From positions 3,162,001-3,226,000 of the forward strand of contig CBDCDB010000008.1 of the NCBI GenBank assembly GCA_965215315.1: a stretch of 64,000 nucleotides of DNA, in the 5' to 3' direction. Made by a program: the position numbers and the translations under genes. The notes beneath the pieces are model-generated. The model saw nothing but the letters and a program-made list of their open reading frames with translations, was not told the origin of the DNA and made no database searches. This stretch comes from Truepera sp965215315 (lineage in GTDB: Bacteria; Deinococcota; Deinococci; Deinococcales; Trueperaceae). This document shows positions 1-10,100 of the stretch, in pieces. Each line of letters begins with the position of its first letter. Positions within the stretch are counted from its first letter, which is position 1.

Positions 1-119
1 AGGCTTCTAAAAAGCGTAAGCAGTTCGGCGTCGGGCGCAGCCTCGGCGAGCTCGGCGGTGAGGGCCTCGCTCAAGCGGCCCTCGCTCAGCTGCCTCAGAC
101 TCTCTTTCTCGTGCTTCAC
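1..119 (-). CDS. possible 5' end of an unidentified gene (partial)
   Basis: A minus-strand reading frame opens with a GTG at the complement of 117-119 and runs without a stop off the left edge, about 39 residues rich in Leu, Glu and Ala. It would be divergent from the S41 protease, with about 120 bp between them. No motif is recognisable and no strong ribosome binding site is seen, so this may be chance. Confidence 0.3.
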   Translation of the reverse strand, partial: MKHEKESLRQLSEGRLSEALTAELAEAAPDAELLTLFRS

Positions 120-230
120 CTACCGAGTATATACGGCCCGCGTGAGGGGTAAATCTCCCTAGCTATCTCACCGGGCAACCGTATACTTTGGATACTTACG
201 CGGGTACGCCGCAAGGGTACACTTGAGTGT

Positions 231-235
231 GGAGG
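231..235 (+). promoter_or_regulatory. ribosome binding site of the S41 protease
   Basis: GGAGG lies 4 nt before the ATG at 240 and decides that start. Many other genes in this window lack such a site and instead have a -10-like box close to the start. Confidence 0.6.
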
Positions 236-239
236 CACT

Positions 240-1589
240 ATGAAACGAAGGCGAATACTTCTGGTGGTAGCACTTCTAGGTTTGCCCCTGATGGCGAGCG
301 CACAATTCTTTAATAATTTCAGTGGCGGGGGCGACCTGCTAGACACTCCGGCAGGCCGCGCTCTAGCACAGGTTTACGGTGCACTCAACGCAGGCTATCT
401 CAACAAAGTTGACGATAACAAGTTGACTGAGGGTGCCATTACCGGCATGTTGGAGGCGCTAGAAGACCCGTATACGAGTTACGCGTCGCCCGAACAAGCT
501 TCGCAAGAGGTCGAAAACCGCAGCGGCTCGTTTCAGGGTATCGGTGCGACGCTGCAGCCGCGCAACCGAGAAAAAGACACCATCGTCGAGGTGATTACGG
601 TCTACCGGGGTTCGCCCGCCGAAAAAGCCGGGGTCAAATCCGGTGATATTTTTGTTGAAATCGACGGCGAAAACGTCCGCGACGCTACGACAAATGAGGT
701 CGTGCAGAAGGTGCGTGGCCCTGCCGGAACCAAAGTCGAACTAGGCTTTCGTCGCCCCGGACAAGCTAAACCCGTTCGCCTGAGCGTAACGCGCGGTAGC
801 ATCGACATTATCGACGTCGAATCAGCCATATTGCCGCAAAACGTCGGGTATGTCAGCATCCGCTCGTTTGCCAACGCCCGCGTTTTCGATCAGCTCGACG
901 CGGCGCTGAACTCGCTGCAAGAAAAGGGCGTCAGCTCGCTGGTACTCGACCTGCGTAACAACGGCGGCGGTCTGCTTGATCAGGGCATCCGCGTCGCTGA
1001 CGAGTTTTTAAGCAGCGGCGACATCGTTTTTCAGCGCGCACGCGGCGTTACGCAGCGCCTTGCTGAGGCCGACCCCGCCTCGTTTGACTGGCCGATGGTG
1101 GTGCTGGTCAACCGCAACTCGGCCTCGGCTTCGGAGATCGTTGCAGGCGCGCTGCAAGACAATGGACGCGCTGAAGTCGTGGGTGAAAAAACTTATGGTA
1201 AAGGGGTCGGGCAGAGCGTGATTTCGCTCCCGAACGGCGGGCAGCTCGTTTACCTGTCATTCGAATGGCTGACGCCCGACCGCCGCAGCATCAACAAGAA
1301 AGGGATTACCCCCGACGTCAAAGTTGATGACGCGCTTGTTCAACAGGTACTCTCGCTCGAGGGTCAGGGCGCGCAGCAAGGCCAAAAGATTGAGGTTTTG
1401 GTTGACGGCAAAAAACTCGGCAACGCCCGCGTTGACGCTGACGGTAAGTTTACCTTCGTGCAGCCTTTCGAGCGTCCCGCCGACAGCGACGTTCAGGGTG
1501 AAGCGATTGTCAATTTGAAAAACGACCCGGCCCTGCAAGCCGCCTTCGATGAAGTCTTAAAGGTCAGTCGTCAGGTTGCGGAGCAGTAG
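240..1589 (+). CDS. S41 C-terminal processing peptidase (CtpA/Prc type)
   Basis: Exported serine protease of the carboxy-terminal processing family, 449 aa. A signal peptide (MKRRR, hydrophobic stretch, MASA before QFF) directs it to the envelope. A PDZ domain lies at about residues 95-185 (GSPAEKAGVKSGD). The tail-protease domain carries SASASEI with the expected nucleophile near S296, and TYGKG with the general-base Lys near K321, so the Ser/Lys dyad is intact. The last ~90 residues form an extra tail (KIEVLVDGKK onward) of unknown role. Such enzymes degrade or trim envelope proteins with non-polar C-termini. A strong RBS precedes the ATG. Confidence 0.93.
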   Translation: MKRRRILLVVALLGLPLMASAQFFNNFSGGGDLLDTPAGRALAQVYGALNAGYLNKVDDNKLTEGAITGMLEALEDPYTSYASPEQASQEVENRSGSFQGIGATLQPRNREKDTIVEVITVYRGSPAEKAGVKSGDIFVEIDGENVRDATTNEVVQKVRGPAGTKVELGFRRPGQAKPVRLSVTRGSIDIIDVESAILPQNVGYVSIRSFANARVFDQLDAALNSLQEKGVSSLVLDLRNNGGGLLDQGIRVADEFLSSGDIVFQRARGVTQRLAEADPASFDWPMVVLVNRNSASASEIVAGALQDNGRAEVVGEKTYGKGVGQSVISLPNGGQLVYLSFEWLTPDRRSINKKGITPDVKVDDALVQQVLSLEGQGAQQGQKIEVLVDGKKLGNARVDADGKFTFVQPFERPADSDVQGEAIVNLKNDPALQAAFDEVLKVSRQVAEQ

Positions 1590-1623
1590 CAAGCTCGTAC
1601 ATATGGCCTAAAAACCATCAAAG

Positions 1624-1660
1624 GAACCGGGGAGAACTAAAAGCCTCGGTTTTCTTTTTA
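1624..1660 (+). terminator. weak rho-independent terminator after the S41 protease
   Basis: AACCGG and CCTCGGTT can pair across a short loop and are followed by the T-rich tract TTTTCTTTTT. The stem is imperfect. Confidence 0.4.
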
Positions 1661-1670
1661 TCACCTGCTT

Positions 1671-2673
1671 TTACGTGCGCCCCGACTCTCGTTTTGCAGC
1701 CTTAACGAGTGACGAAGGTGCTTGAGCCGGTTCGGTAACGATGCGGCGGACTGTCTCGAGCGTCCCCTCCAAAAAACTCCGACCATCATCGAAAAGACAG
1801 GTTTTGTCCAGGTAGCTCTCAGGGCTGTGATGACCCGCCGGCCCCATCGGAATCACGCTGATCTTGCCCTGACGTTTTGCTCGGTTCCAGTACGAGTTGG
1901 CGAGAACGGGCCAGCGTCCCGGAAAGACCATTGCCCCCAGCGCCTAAACGTGATCGTGGCTGCCCTCGAGGTGATACAGATGCGTGATGGTTTTAAGGCC
2001 TCGGTCTGAAGCCATCACCCCGCCAAGTGAAATCATCGTAATCGGCGCGCCCAAAGCACGCCTCAGGTACGGCGCTAGCCCCGAGCGAAATCTGACCGCC
2101 GCCACTGTACCCGATCAGCGTCACAGGAACGCCGCTACCGGGCCGATAGCCGTTTTTTAGGAGACTGTTGAGCATAACCTGCGCCTCACCCTGATTGTAA
2201 ACAGGGCCGTAACGTTTATCAGCTGAGACTAAAACCTGAAAGAGATTGCGGATGTTGATGGTAAACCCGACAAGCGGGCGTTTACCCTCGACTTTGAGCC
2301 GAAACGCCCGACGCCAAAAACGTGACAGGGGTCGCCCCTTGGTCAGACCAGTATTCGTCACCGAGTAGGGCATCACGTAAAACGACAGCGTCCAGCAGGG
2401 CGTCGCTGAGCCGGTCTAACGGGTCTTATACGTCGTCGTTGACCGCGCCGACTTTGGCAATCCCGTCGAGAAAAATGAGGTAGTGCTGTTTGCTGGGGCT
2501 GGGTTGGGTACCTGCAGCCTAGTAGGGGGTTGGACTACCCTGTTCGAGAGCCTGTAAACGTGCGTCGAACCGGCCTGCCCACCACTCGAGCGACTCGAGC
2601 GGCGCTAACAGCAGTGCCACGATAATCCCAGTAAAAATGATGCCTAAAAACAGGTAAAGACTATCTAGCACCG
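1671..2673 (-). pseudogene. decayed membrane-anchored alpha/beta hydrolase
   Basis: One ancestral minus-strand gene can be followed through several frames. A membrane segment comes first (YLFLGIIFTGIIVALLLAP), then LIFLDGIAKVGAVNDDV, then the nucleophile elbow GYSGGG, then HLEGSHDHV and FPGRWPVLANSYWNRAKR, and finally the catalytic-His region GPAGHHSPESYLD. The frame is broken by a TAG after SPTPY (2519-2521), a TAA after DDV, at least one frameshift near 2380 and another near 2040, and a TAG after SHDHV. The GXSXG Ser is still present. I recognise the general shape of a Deinococcota hydrolase but no specific substrate. Confidence 0.6.
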
Positions 2674-2855
2674 CGCCCTTCCTCCCTACGTTCTCGCTGT
2701 GATTTTTGCTGCGGTTGCTGTTGTGCCTCTGGTCGTGTATTTTGATTTTGCGGCGCGGACATATCAGCAGACGCATAGGTAGCTGTTTCAGGGTCTAAAG
2801 CTGGCTCTGAGTTCAGATCTGAGTCTATCAGCATTTCCAAGAAAGACCGCACCAA
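2661..2855 (-). CDS. small Gln/Glu/Arg-rich hypothetical protein
   Basis: About 64 residues with a polar, Gln-rich tail (EAQQQPQQKSQRERREEG). Its stop overlaps the probable GTG start of the broken hydrolase, as expected for coupled genes. The IS630 left end lies only 13 bp upstream of the assumed start, so the natural 5' end or promoter may have been cut off. Function unknown. Confidence 0.4.
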   Translation of the reverse strand: MVRSFLEMLIDSDLNSEPALDPETATYASADMSAPQNQNTRPEAQQQPQQKSQRERREEGRGAR

Positions 2856-2868
2856 GTATTATCTCATA

Positions 2869-3913
2869 GCATTTGCAAAATAGGTTACGACACACGATAG
2901 TAAGGAATGCGAGCGTACTCGGAAGACTTAAGAACGAGAATCGTAATAGCAGTTGAGGAAGAAGGGCTTGCTAAGGTAGAAGTAGCAAGACGTTTCAAAA
3001 TAGACCGAGCGACGGTTTATCGTTACCTAGCACGCGCTGGGCAAGGCGAACTCAAAGCAAGAACCTCACCAGGCCGCACCCGCAAGCTAACCCCGGAACA
3101 GGTGCAGGCGTTTAAGCGGCAGCTCGAGGCGCATAGCGATGAGACGCTGATAGAACATGCTGAACGGTTTGCCGAGGAACAGAGCGTCAACCTCGCCTTT
3201 TCGACGGTGAACTTGTATTGCAAACGACTGGGTATCACGCGTAAAAAAAGCGTCTCTACGCCAAAGAACGGGACGAAGCTGCTCGCGAACAGTGGTTAGC
3301 CGAAGTCACCCGGCTCGAGGCCGAAGACTTTGTGTTTCTAGATGAAAGCGGGGCGTGGTTGGGACTGACCCGCACCTACGCCCGCTCAGCTAAAGGAACC
3401 CGTGCAGTCGATGACGCCCCCAGACGCAGAGAAGGCAAGCTCAGCTTAATCGCTGCAATTACCCCACAAGGACTCGACCCTGAACGTTGCCTGATTCATC
3501 CCGGTGCTGTAGATACTACGGCGTTTCTCACCTACTTGCGTGAGGTACTCGTCCCCACGCTAAACCCTGGACAAGTGGTGTTTATGGATAACTTCACCAT
3601 TCACCACAACAAAAACGTCAGGCGACTCGTTGAAGGTGCAGGCTGCTACCTTGGCTACCTCCCAACCTACTCACCCGACTTTAATCCCATCGAACTCGTC
3701 TTCTCTAAAGTCAAAGCCTTTCTTAGAAAAGCCCGCGCAACTCTTGTCGCCGACCTCATCAACGCTATTGCTAAAGCTATTGCTACCGTCTCACCGCAAG
3801 AGGTTCAGAACTGCTTTAATCACTGTGGCTATGATTGATGCAAATGCCATCAGAATATGTGTGCTGGTCAGCAGAATTCAAACCAAGAGCGTTGCTGACC
3901 AGATAGTACCTGC
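2869..3913 (+). mobile_element. IS630-family insertion sequence (copy 1)
   Basis: The left end follows a TA at 2867-2868 and begins GCATTTGCAAAATAGG. The right end is read as ...CCAGATAGTACCTGC at 3913. That right end is the same terminal sequence found on the ~97-bp miniature elements elsewhere in the window, so the boundary is placed there rather than at the nearer match GATGCAAATGC (3838-3847). A TA does not follow the right end (it reads TG). The element carries one frameshifted transposase gene. Confidence 0.65.
2907..3838 (+). CDS. IS630-family transposase made by -1 frameshift at A7
   Basis: The first part (2907-3299) is a helix-turn-helix DNA-binding half starting MRAYSEDLRTRIV. At 3243-3249 a run of seven A falls on codons AAA-AAA-AGC. 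Re-reading one base back gives KRLYAKERDEAAREQWLAEV and joins without a stop to the catalytic half (ORF from 3332). The DDE triad is visible as FLDES, FMDNF and NPIELVFSK. The fused product would be ~310 aa, normal for IS630. The first frame alone ends after 130 aa and would lack catalytic residues. Confidence 0.8.
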
Positions 3914-4528
3914 TGTATCAGCGCCTCCAAGCCGCGCCAATCCGGTCACGACCTCCGCGCCCGCCGCCCGCCGTCTGAGCCAGCGGGCTACGCCGACCAC
4001 CGGGCGTCCGACGGTTCGCTCTAGAAGTTGCAACACCAACCACCCCAGTGCGCTACACAAAAGCGCTTGCCACTCCGGTAAGCCGAGCGCACCGCCTACC
4101 CCGGTAAGAATCGCCAGTGGACTCCAGAGGCTCAGCAACACAAAGACAGGGGTGCCAAAAAACGGCATAAAGACGAGCAAGCCGAAGACTCTAGGGGCGT
4201 ACCCGACACCGACGGCGATAGCGACGCCCCGCCAAGGAGCCTCGCTGTGAAAACCGTAGCAGGCAATGAGCAGGGTGCTCATCGTCCAAAAAAGGTAGGT
4301 AAAGGCGAAGATAACGGCTGCAACAGCGAGGCTTGCAGCAAAACGCCCGACCTTGATGCGGTTGATAAAAAGCACCGCGCCCTGACCCAGCGCCGTCGAA
4401 ATACCGGCAAGGAGCACCACCAGCAGCGCCGTTCTTAACCCTGTCGGCAGGGGTTCAGCTTGACGGAAAACGTCGGGCTCGAGCCTCAACGCTCCGTTTA
4501 GCAGATTCCAGAACGTCGCTTCAGCCAT
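3878..4528 (-). CDS. multi-pass membrane protein, Yip1-like
   Basis: A 216-residue protein with four or five hydrophobic segments between about residues 29 and 170 and a basic cytoplasmic tail (ARWLRRRAAG). The pattern resembles Yip1-domain membrane proteins, but I see no diagnostic motif. The last ~12 codons (about 3878-3913) lie inside the right end of the IS630 element, so the present C-terminus is supplied by the element and the original one has been lost. Confidence 0.6.
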   Translation of the reverse strand: MAEATFWNLLNGALRLEPDVFRQAEPLPTGLRTALLVVLLAGISTALGQGAVLFINRIKVGRFAASLAVAAVIFAFTYLFWTMSTLLIACYGFHSEAPWRGVAIAVGVGYAPRVFGLLVFMPFFGTPVFVLLSLWSPLAILTGVGGALGLPEWQALLCSALGWLVLQLLERTVGRPVVGVARWLRRRAAGAEVVTGLARLGGADTAGTIWSATLLV

Positions 4529-4695
4529 AATTTTGACAGTGTACCCGGTCTCGGTAGGTTAGGCTTGGACTGAGCGTGAAACAAGGTTGGCTCTGAGTCG
4601 GACGCTCCCTTGCGTACCGGCTTGCTCTTACCTTCGTTATTTTTTTTGGTACAGCAAGACCTACCCACGGCCCGATTCGGCAACCCTGCAGCTTT

Positions 4696-6267
<1,572 letters not shown>

Positions 6268-6600
6268 AAATCACCTGCTTTGGGTTAAACGACTTGGGTT
6301 GCGCTGACATAGCCTGAAGCTATGCACATATACAGCTAAGGCATATAGCATAGCAGAGGCGGTGCAGGGATATAGGTAGGGTGTCACGCACTCGAGTACG
6401 TTTGACTGCGGTCGTTTAGTAGCGTTTGTCAAATAAGTTCTGTTGACGTTCCAGTTCAGCTGCTCCGATATTTATTGTCTAGGACGTAAGGAGGCGTAGG
6501 CAGGATTTAGTAGTCAGCTAGCACTTGTGAGCCGTCACTTGAACTGTCTGGTACGAAGCTGTTTACGCGGCTTACGGCAGTTCCACCGGAGATTGATATA

Positions 6601-6698
6601 GCAGGTATCATCTGGGAACAGACGCCCCCACATTCATCTGAACTGTCTAGCACGTAACATTCTACGACGATAAATGTAGCCTTCAACCGCTTGAGTGC
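6601..6698. repeat. miniature element (MITE), copy 1
   Basis: 98 bp, preceded by TA (6599-6600) and followed by TG. It begins GCAGGTATCATCTGG, contains GTCTAGCACG, and ends CCGCTTGAGTGC. Confidence 0.75.
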
Positions 6699-6723
6699 TG
6701 TACAACTACTGTCTCAGAATATA

Positions 6724-6820
6724 GCAGGTATGGTTTAAGACGCTCTGAGAAAATAATTGTCGTCTAGCACGCATCCCTAAGAGACAATAGCTGCGAGATT
6801 CGCGCTCAGTAGGTGTGATA
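6724..6820. repeat. miniature element (MITE), copy 2
   Basis: 97 bp flanked by TA on both sides (6722-6723 and 6821-6822). It begins GCAGGTATGG and contains GTCTAGCACGCATCCC. It shares its right-hand TA with the left edge of the next copy. Confidence 0.7.
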
Positions 6821-6822
6821 TA

Positions 6823-6919
6823 GTACTTGAGCAGTTAGAAGCTACCGTAATCACCTCAGAATGTGCGTGCTAGACGGTTTAGTTGAAGGTGAGAGCGTCC
6901 GTTCCTAGATGATACCTGC
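6823..6919. repeat. miniature element (MITE), copy 3, inverted
   Basis: 97 bp flanked by TA on both sides (6821-6822 and 6920-6921). It ends in GATGATACCTGC. It is nearly the reverse complement of the copy at 37157-37253, including the stretch TTAGAAGCTACCGTAAT. Confidence 0.8.
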
Positions 6920-7038
6920 TATAGTTGCTATATTACGTGCTGGTCACTTACACCTGTATTGGGAACTCTGACCAGATAATATCTGCTTTTAGAAATAAAC
7001 CTCAAGCCGTCTCTGCAAAAAACACACCAGAGAAATGC

Positions 7039-7151
7039 TAGAGGCCATCTCAAAAACCCCTGACGGGCGAAAGCCGTCAGGGGTTTGACCGAGCTAGGCG
7101 AGTAAGATTAGACGCTCTCAGTCTAAAAAATCATTTTTGAGATAGGTTCTA
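7039..7151. repeat. second type of miniature element, carrying a terminator hairpin
   Basis: A 113-bp unit with terminal inverted repeats: left TAGAGGCCATCTCAAAAA, right end whose complement reads TAGAACCTATCTCAAAAA. It starts and ends with TA. It is unrelated to the 97-bp family. The ends resemble those of IS5-type elements (inference). Confidence 0.6.
7054..7086 (-). terminator. rho-independent terminator of the TamB-like gene
   Basis: A perfect 13-bp stem (AAACCCCTGACGG at 7054-7066 pairing with 7074-7086) with a 7-nt loop. On the minus strand it is followed by TTTTTG. It lies ~85 nt beyond the stop of the TamB-like gene and inside the 113-bp element, so the mobile unit appears to supply the terminator. 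Confidence 0.8.
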
Positions 7152-7170
7152 AACATTTTCAGCTGAACCC

Positions 7171-10100
7171 TTACCAGGTAAAGCTGACCCCGAAGCCGAT
7201 GCTGGTGTCTCTTTGTCTGGCAGTCGTACCGAGCGGCGCGTTCGTATCGAGCGACGTGGTTGTATCGAGCGACGCCTCGAGGCTGATCAGGGGCGTAATC
7301 GCGTACGAGAGACCTAGAGAAAAATCTGTAGCTGCTGACAACACCGCCCGGTCTAAAAAGTTGACGCCGCCGGTGAGGTTAAGTTCTAACGGCGCAGCCG
7401 TGTAGCGCAGCAAAAACTCGTTAGACAAGGCGTAATTTTGCTCGGGGTCGTCAAAGCGCCCGACCTGTACGCTGGCAAAAAGGTTGTCGCTCAGGTAGCC
7501 GCCGAGTTTGACGGACACGCCAAAGTTAGGTTGGCTGCCGTCTGTTTCCGTACCCAGAATGCTCGAGAACGCGCTCGTGCGAATCTCTAACAAGTCCGCG
7601 CCGATGACGTCGTTGAGGGCGTCTTGCAGCTCGGAAACGAGGAGCAGATCGACGGCGGTGTCGAGTGCGCTTTCGGCCACCGTCCCGACAAGACTGTTGC
7701 TCGAGCCGAACGCGGCGTCGAGTTGTAGCCGCCCGAGCGTCAGCAGTGAGACGAGTTCCCCTTCGGAGAGCGGCCTCGTCCCGCTGCTGTTGGCTTCTTG
7801 CAGCTGCGCGTTGCTCGAAAGGGTTGGCGCTAGGTCGAGCACCTGCCGACCGGTACGACTCTCTTCAAACCCGCCGTTAATCTGCAGCTGCACCTCAAAG
7901 GTCGGCGTCGTCGGTTCGACGATCTGAACCTGGTTTTGCTCACCTGTTCCGCCGACGGTGCGTGTGTCGTAGCTGGTGGTCGCCTCGAGCGCCAGCGTCG
8001 GATAGACGCCGCGGGCCGCGTCAAACGTCGCTACGGCCTTGGAGAGCGAAAAGTCCTGCCCGGAAAACCGGATCGAGCCGCCTAATGTTCCTGCCTGACC
8101 GTCTAGCAGCGGCCTCGCGGCTGTGCCTGAAAGCGTCAAGTCGAAACCCAATTCGGCGTTGCCGAACGCCTCGTTAAAAAATACCTCGCGGGGCGCGGTC
8201 AGGGTCACATTGTTAAAGCGGATGCGGGCCAGCACCGGGTTGGTGCTGCGGCTTACGGCGCGTTCTACCGAAGCTGCCGCGCCTGAAGCCGCGTCCAAAG
8301 CGAGGCTTAGACCCTCACCGGAACCTGCAGCCTCTAAATCTCCTACAGCTGAATTTTCAGTATCCGAACCTGTTACGCCCGGGTCCGCTACGCCCGCTTC
8401 TGGGATACCTGAGCCTGCCGCGTCCAAACCTTGAACGCCTAAACCCGTACCGCTTAAATCTTCAGCGCCCGAACTGCTTGGGTTCAAACTATCCGCGCTC
8501 AAGCTTGTCACCGCTAAGGCGGTGTTCAGGTTAGCGTCGGTGCCCGCTGACCCGGCAGTATTCGGTTCCGGTGTGCCCGCTGGAGTAGTTGGCGTGGGGT
8601 CGGGGGGTGACTCCTCAGCTGGTTGAGTTTCGCCGTTTTGCGCGGTTGCCGGGGCCGTCTCACCGCGGTTAAGTGACAGCTGCGCCTGACGCACGAAGGC
8701 GTCGCCGGAAAAGGTAAAAACGCCGTTTCTGGCCTGGAGCAGCAGGTCTACGTCGGTGCTGCTCGAGGCCAGAAAAAGCCGCCGCGCCTGAACATCTAGA
8801 GCTTGCCCGGTGATGCTCAGCTCGAGCGGTGCGAGGCTACCGGCGACCCGAAACGGCCTTCCGAGCGTGCCCCGGCTGTCGAGTTGCCAGCCTGCGTCTG
8901 AAGGGTAGATGCGGCCCTGAATCCCCGACACCCGGCCGAGGGTCGGGACGGTCACGCCGCCGCCGAAACGCAGGGCGAGCCCGGTAGTGACAAAGGGTGC
9001 GAGGTTGACCTGGCCACTGCCGGTCAGCTCGAGCCGACCCGTCACGGGTGAAACGCCTAACAGCGCACCGCTGAGGCCAAAAGCGCCGCCGGAAAGTGAG
9101 GCTTCCGTGTCTACAATCCGGTAGCGACTGCCGGCAATGTTGAGGTCGATGTTGGGACTTTGCAGGGTGATGTCCGGGGCCGCTGCACTCCCGACCGCCT
9201 GCACGTCGAGCGAACCTTGCGCCCCGACGTTGAGGGCGGCGAGGGGCGGTACGAGGCGCAGCAGCGGCGTAAAGTCGGCGTCTTGCGCCTCTACGGTAAA
9301 GTCGAGGTTTTCGGGGGTCAGCACCCCTCGAGCCCGCCAGAAGCCGTCGCCCCGAAACTCGGCGCGTTCAACATACAAGCTGCCGTTTTCAAAACGCACG
9401 GCGACGTCGCCCCGGGTGAGTTTGTTGGTGCTGTTAGGGCCGGTGCTCTTTAAGGTCAGCTGTTCGGTTGCCAGCCGCACGTAACCCGTCTCCAGGCGGC
9501 GGAGCGGCAGGTCGAAACGTGCTGCGCCCGTAAGGGTCGCCTCGACCTGCGACGCGCCGACGACGGCTTCGGGCAGAGCCTGCAGGGGAAAGCCCTCGAG
9601 CGTTACGAGCCCAGCAACCGTGGGGCCAGCGTTCGGGCCTGTTTCACTGCCTGTATTGCTGCGGTTATAGCGGACGTTCAGGCGGCTGTCACCGACGAGT
9701 GCGCGGGCCTCGAGCGCCGTTAGGGTACCGTTAAAGTCAACCTGAGTCGGCAGGGTATTCGCGAGAACTCTAAGTTCCGGGGCGACAAGCTGCCCGACGA
9801 TCTGCGTGCCACTCAGGGTCGCCACGCCGCTGACCGGGGCGCTTAGGTGCGGCAGCCGCGCGGCAATTTGCGGCACGCCGCCGAGGTCGAAGCGGCTGAG
9901 CCGGAGCTGCGCCGAGAGCGCTTCGGTGCCTGAGGGCGTAAAGCGTGCCAGTGGTTCCGGCAGGAGCCGCGCCCAACCCGCAAACCCGCTAAGGTTAAGT
10001 TGACCGCCTGAAAGCTCGAGCGCCCCGTTTCCGGAAACCCCCGCTTCGCCGAGCGTCAACTGACTTGTCAAGGTCGCCACAGTTTGACCCACGCTAAAAA

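Larger units (their letters stand above)
6410..6990. repeat. array of miniature inverted-repeat elements
   Basis: The gene-free interval between pckA and the TamB-like gene is filled with related ~97-bp units, three clear (listed separately) and several decayed. Diverged pieces at 6413-6600 carry the core GTCTAGGACG and GTCTGGTACG. A half unit at about 6932-6980 reads ACGTGCTGGTC...ACCAGATAATATCTGC. The core seen in good copies is GTCTAGCACGCA or its complement. No coding capacity is seen. Confidence 0.75.

Noticed and set aside
4498..4683. 61-codon minus-strand frame between the membrane protein and pckA
   Set aside because: It overlaps the start of the membrane protein, is basic and low in hydrophobic core, and shows no motif; likely chance.
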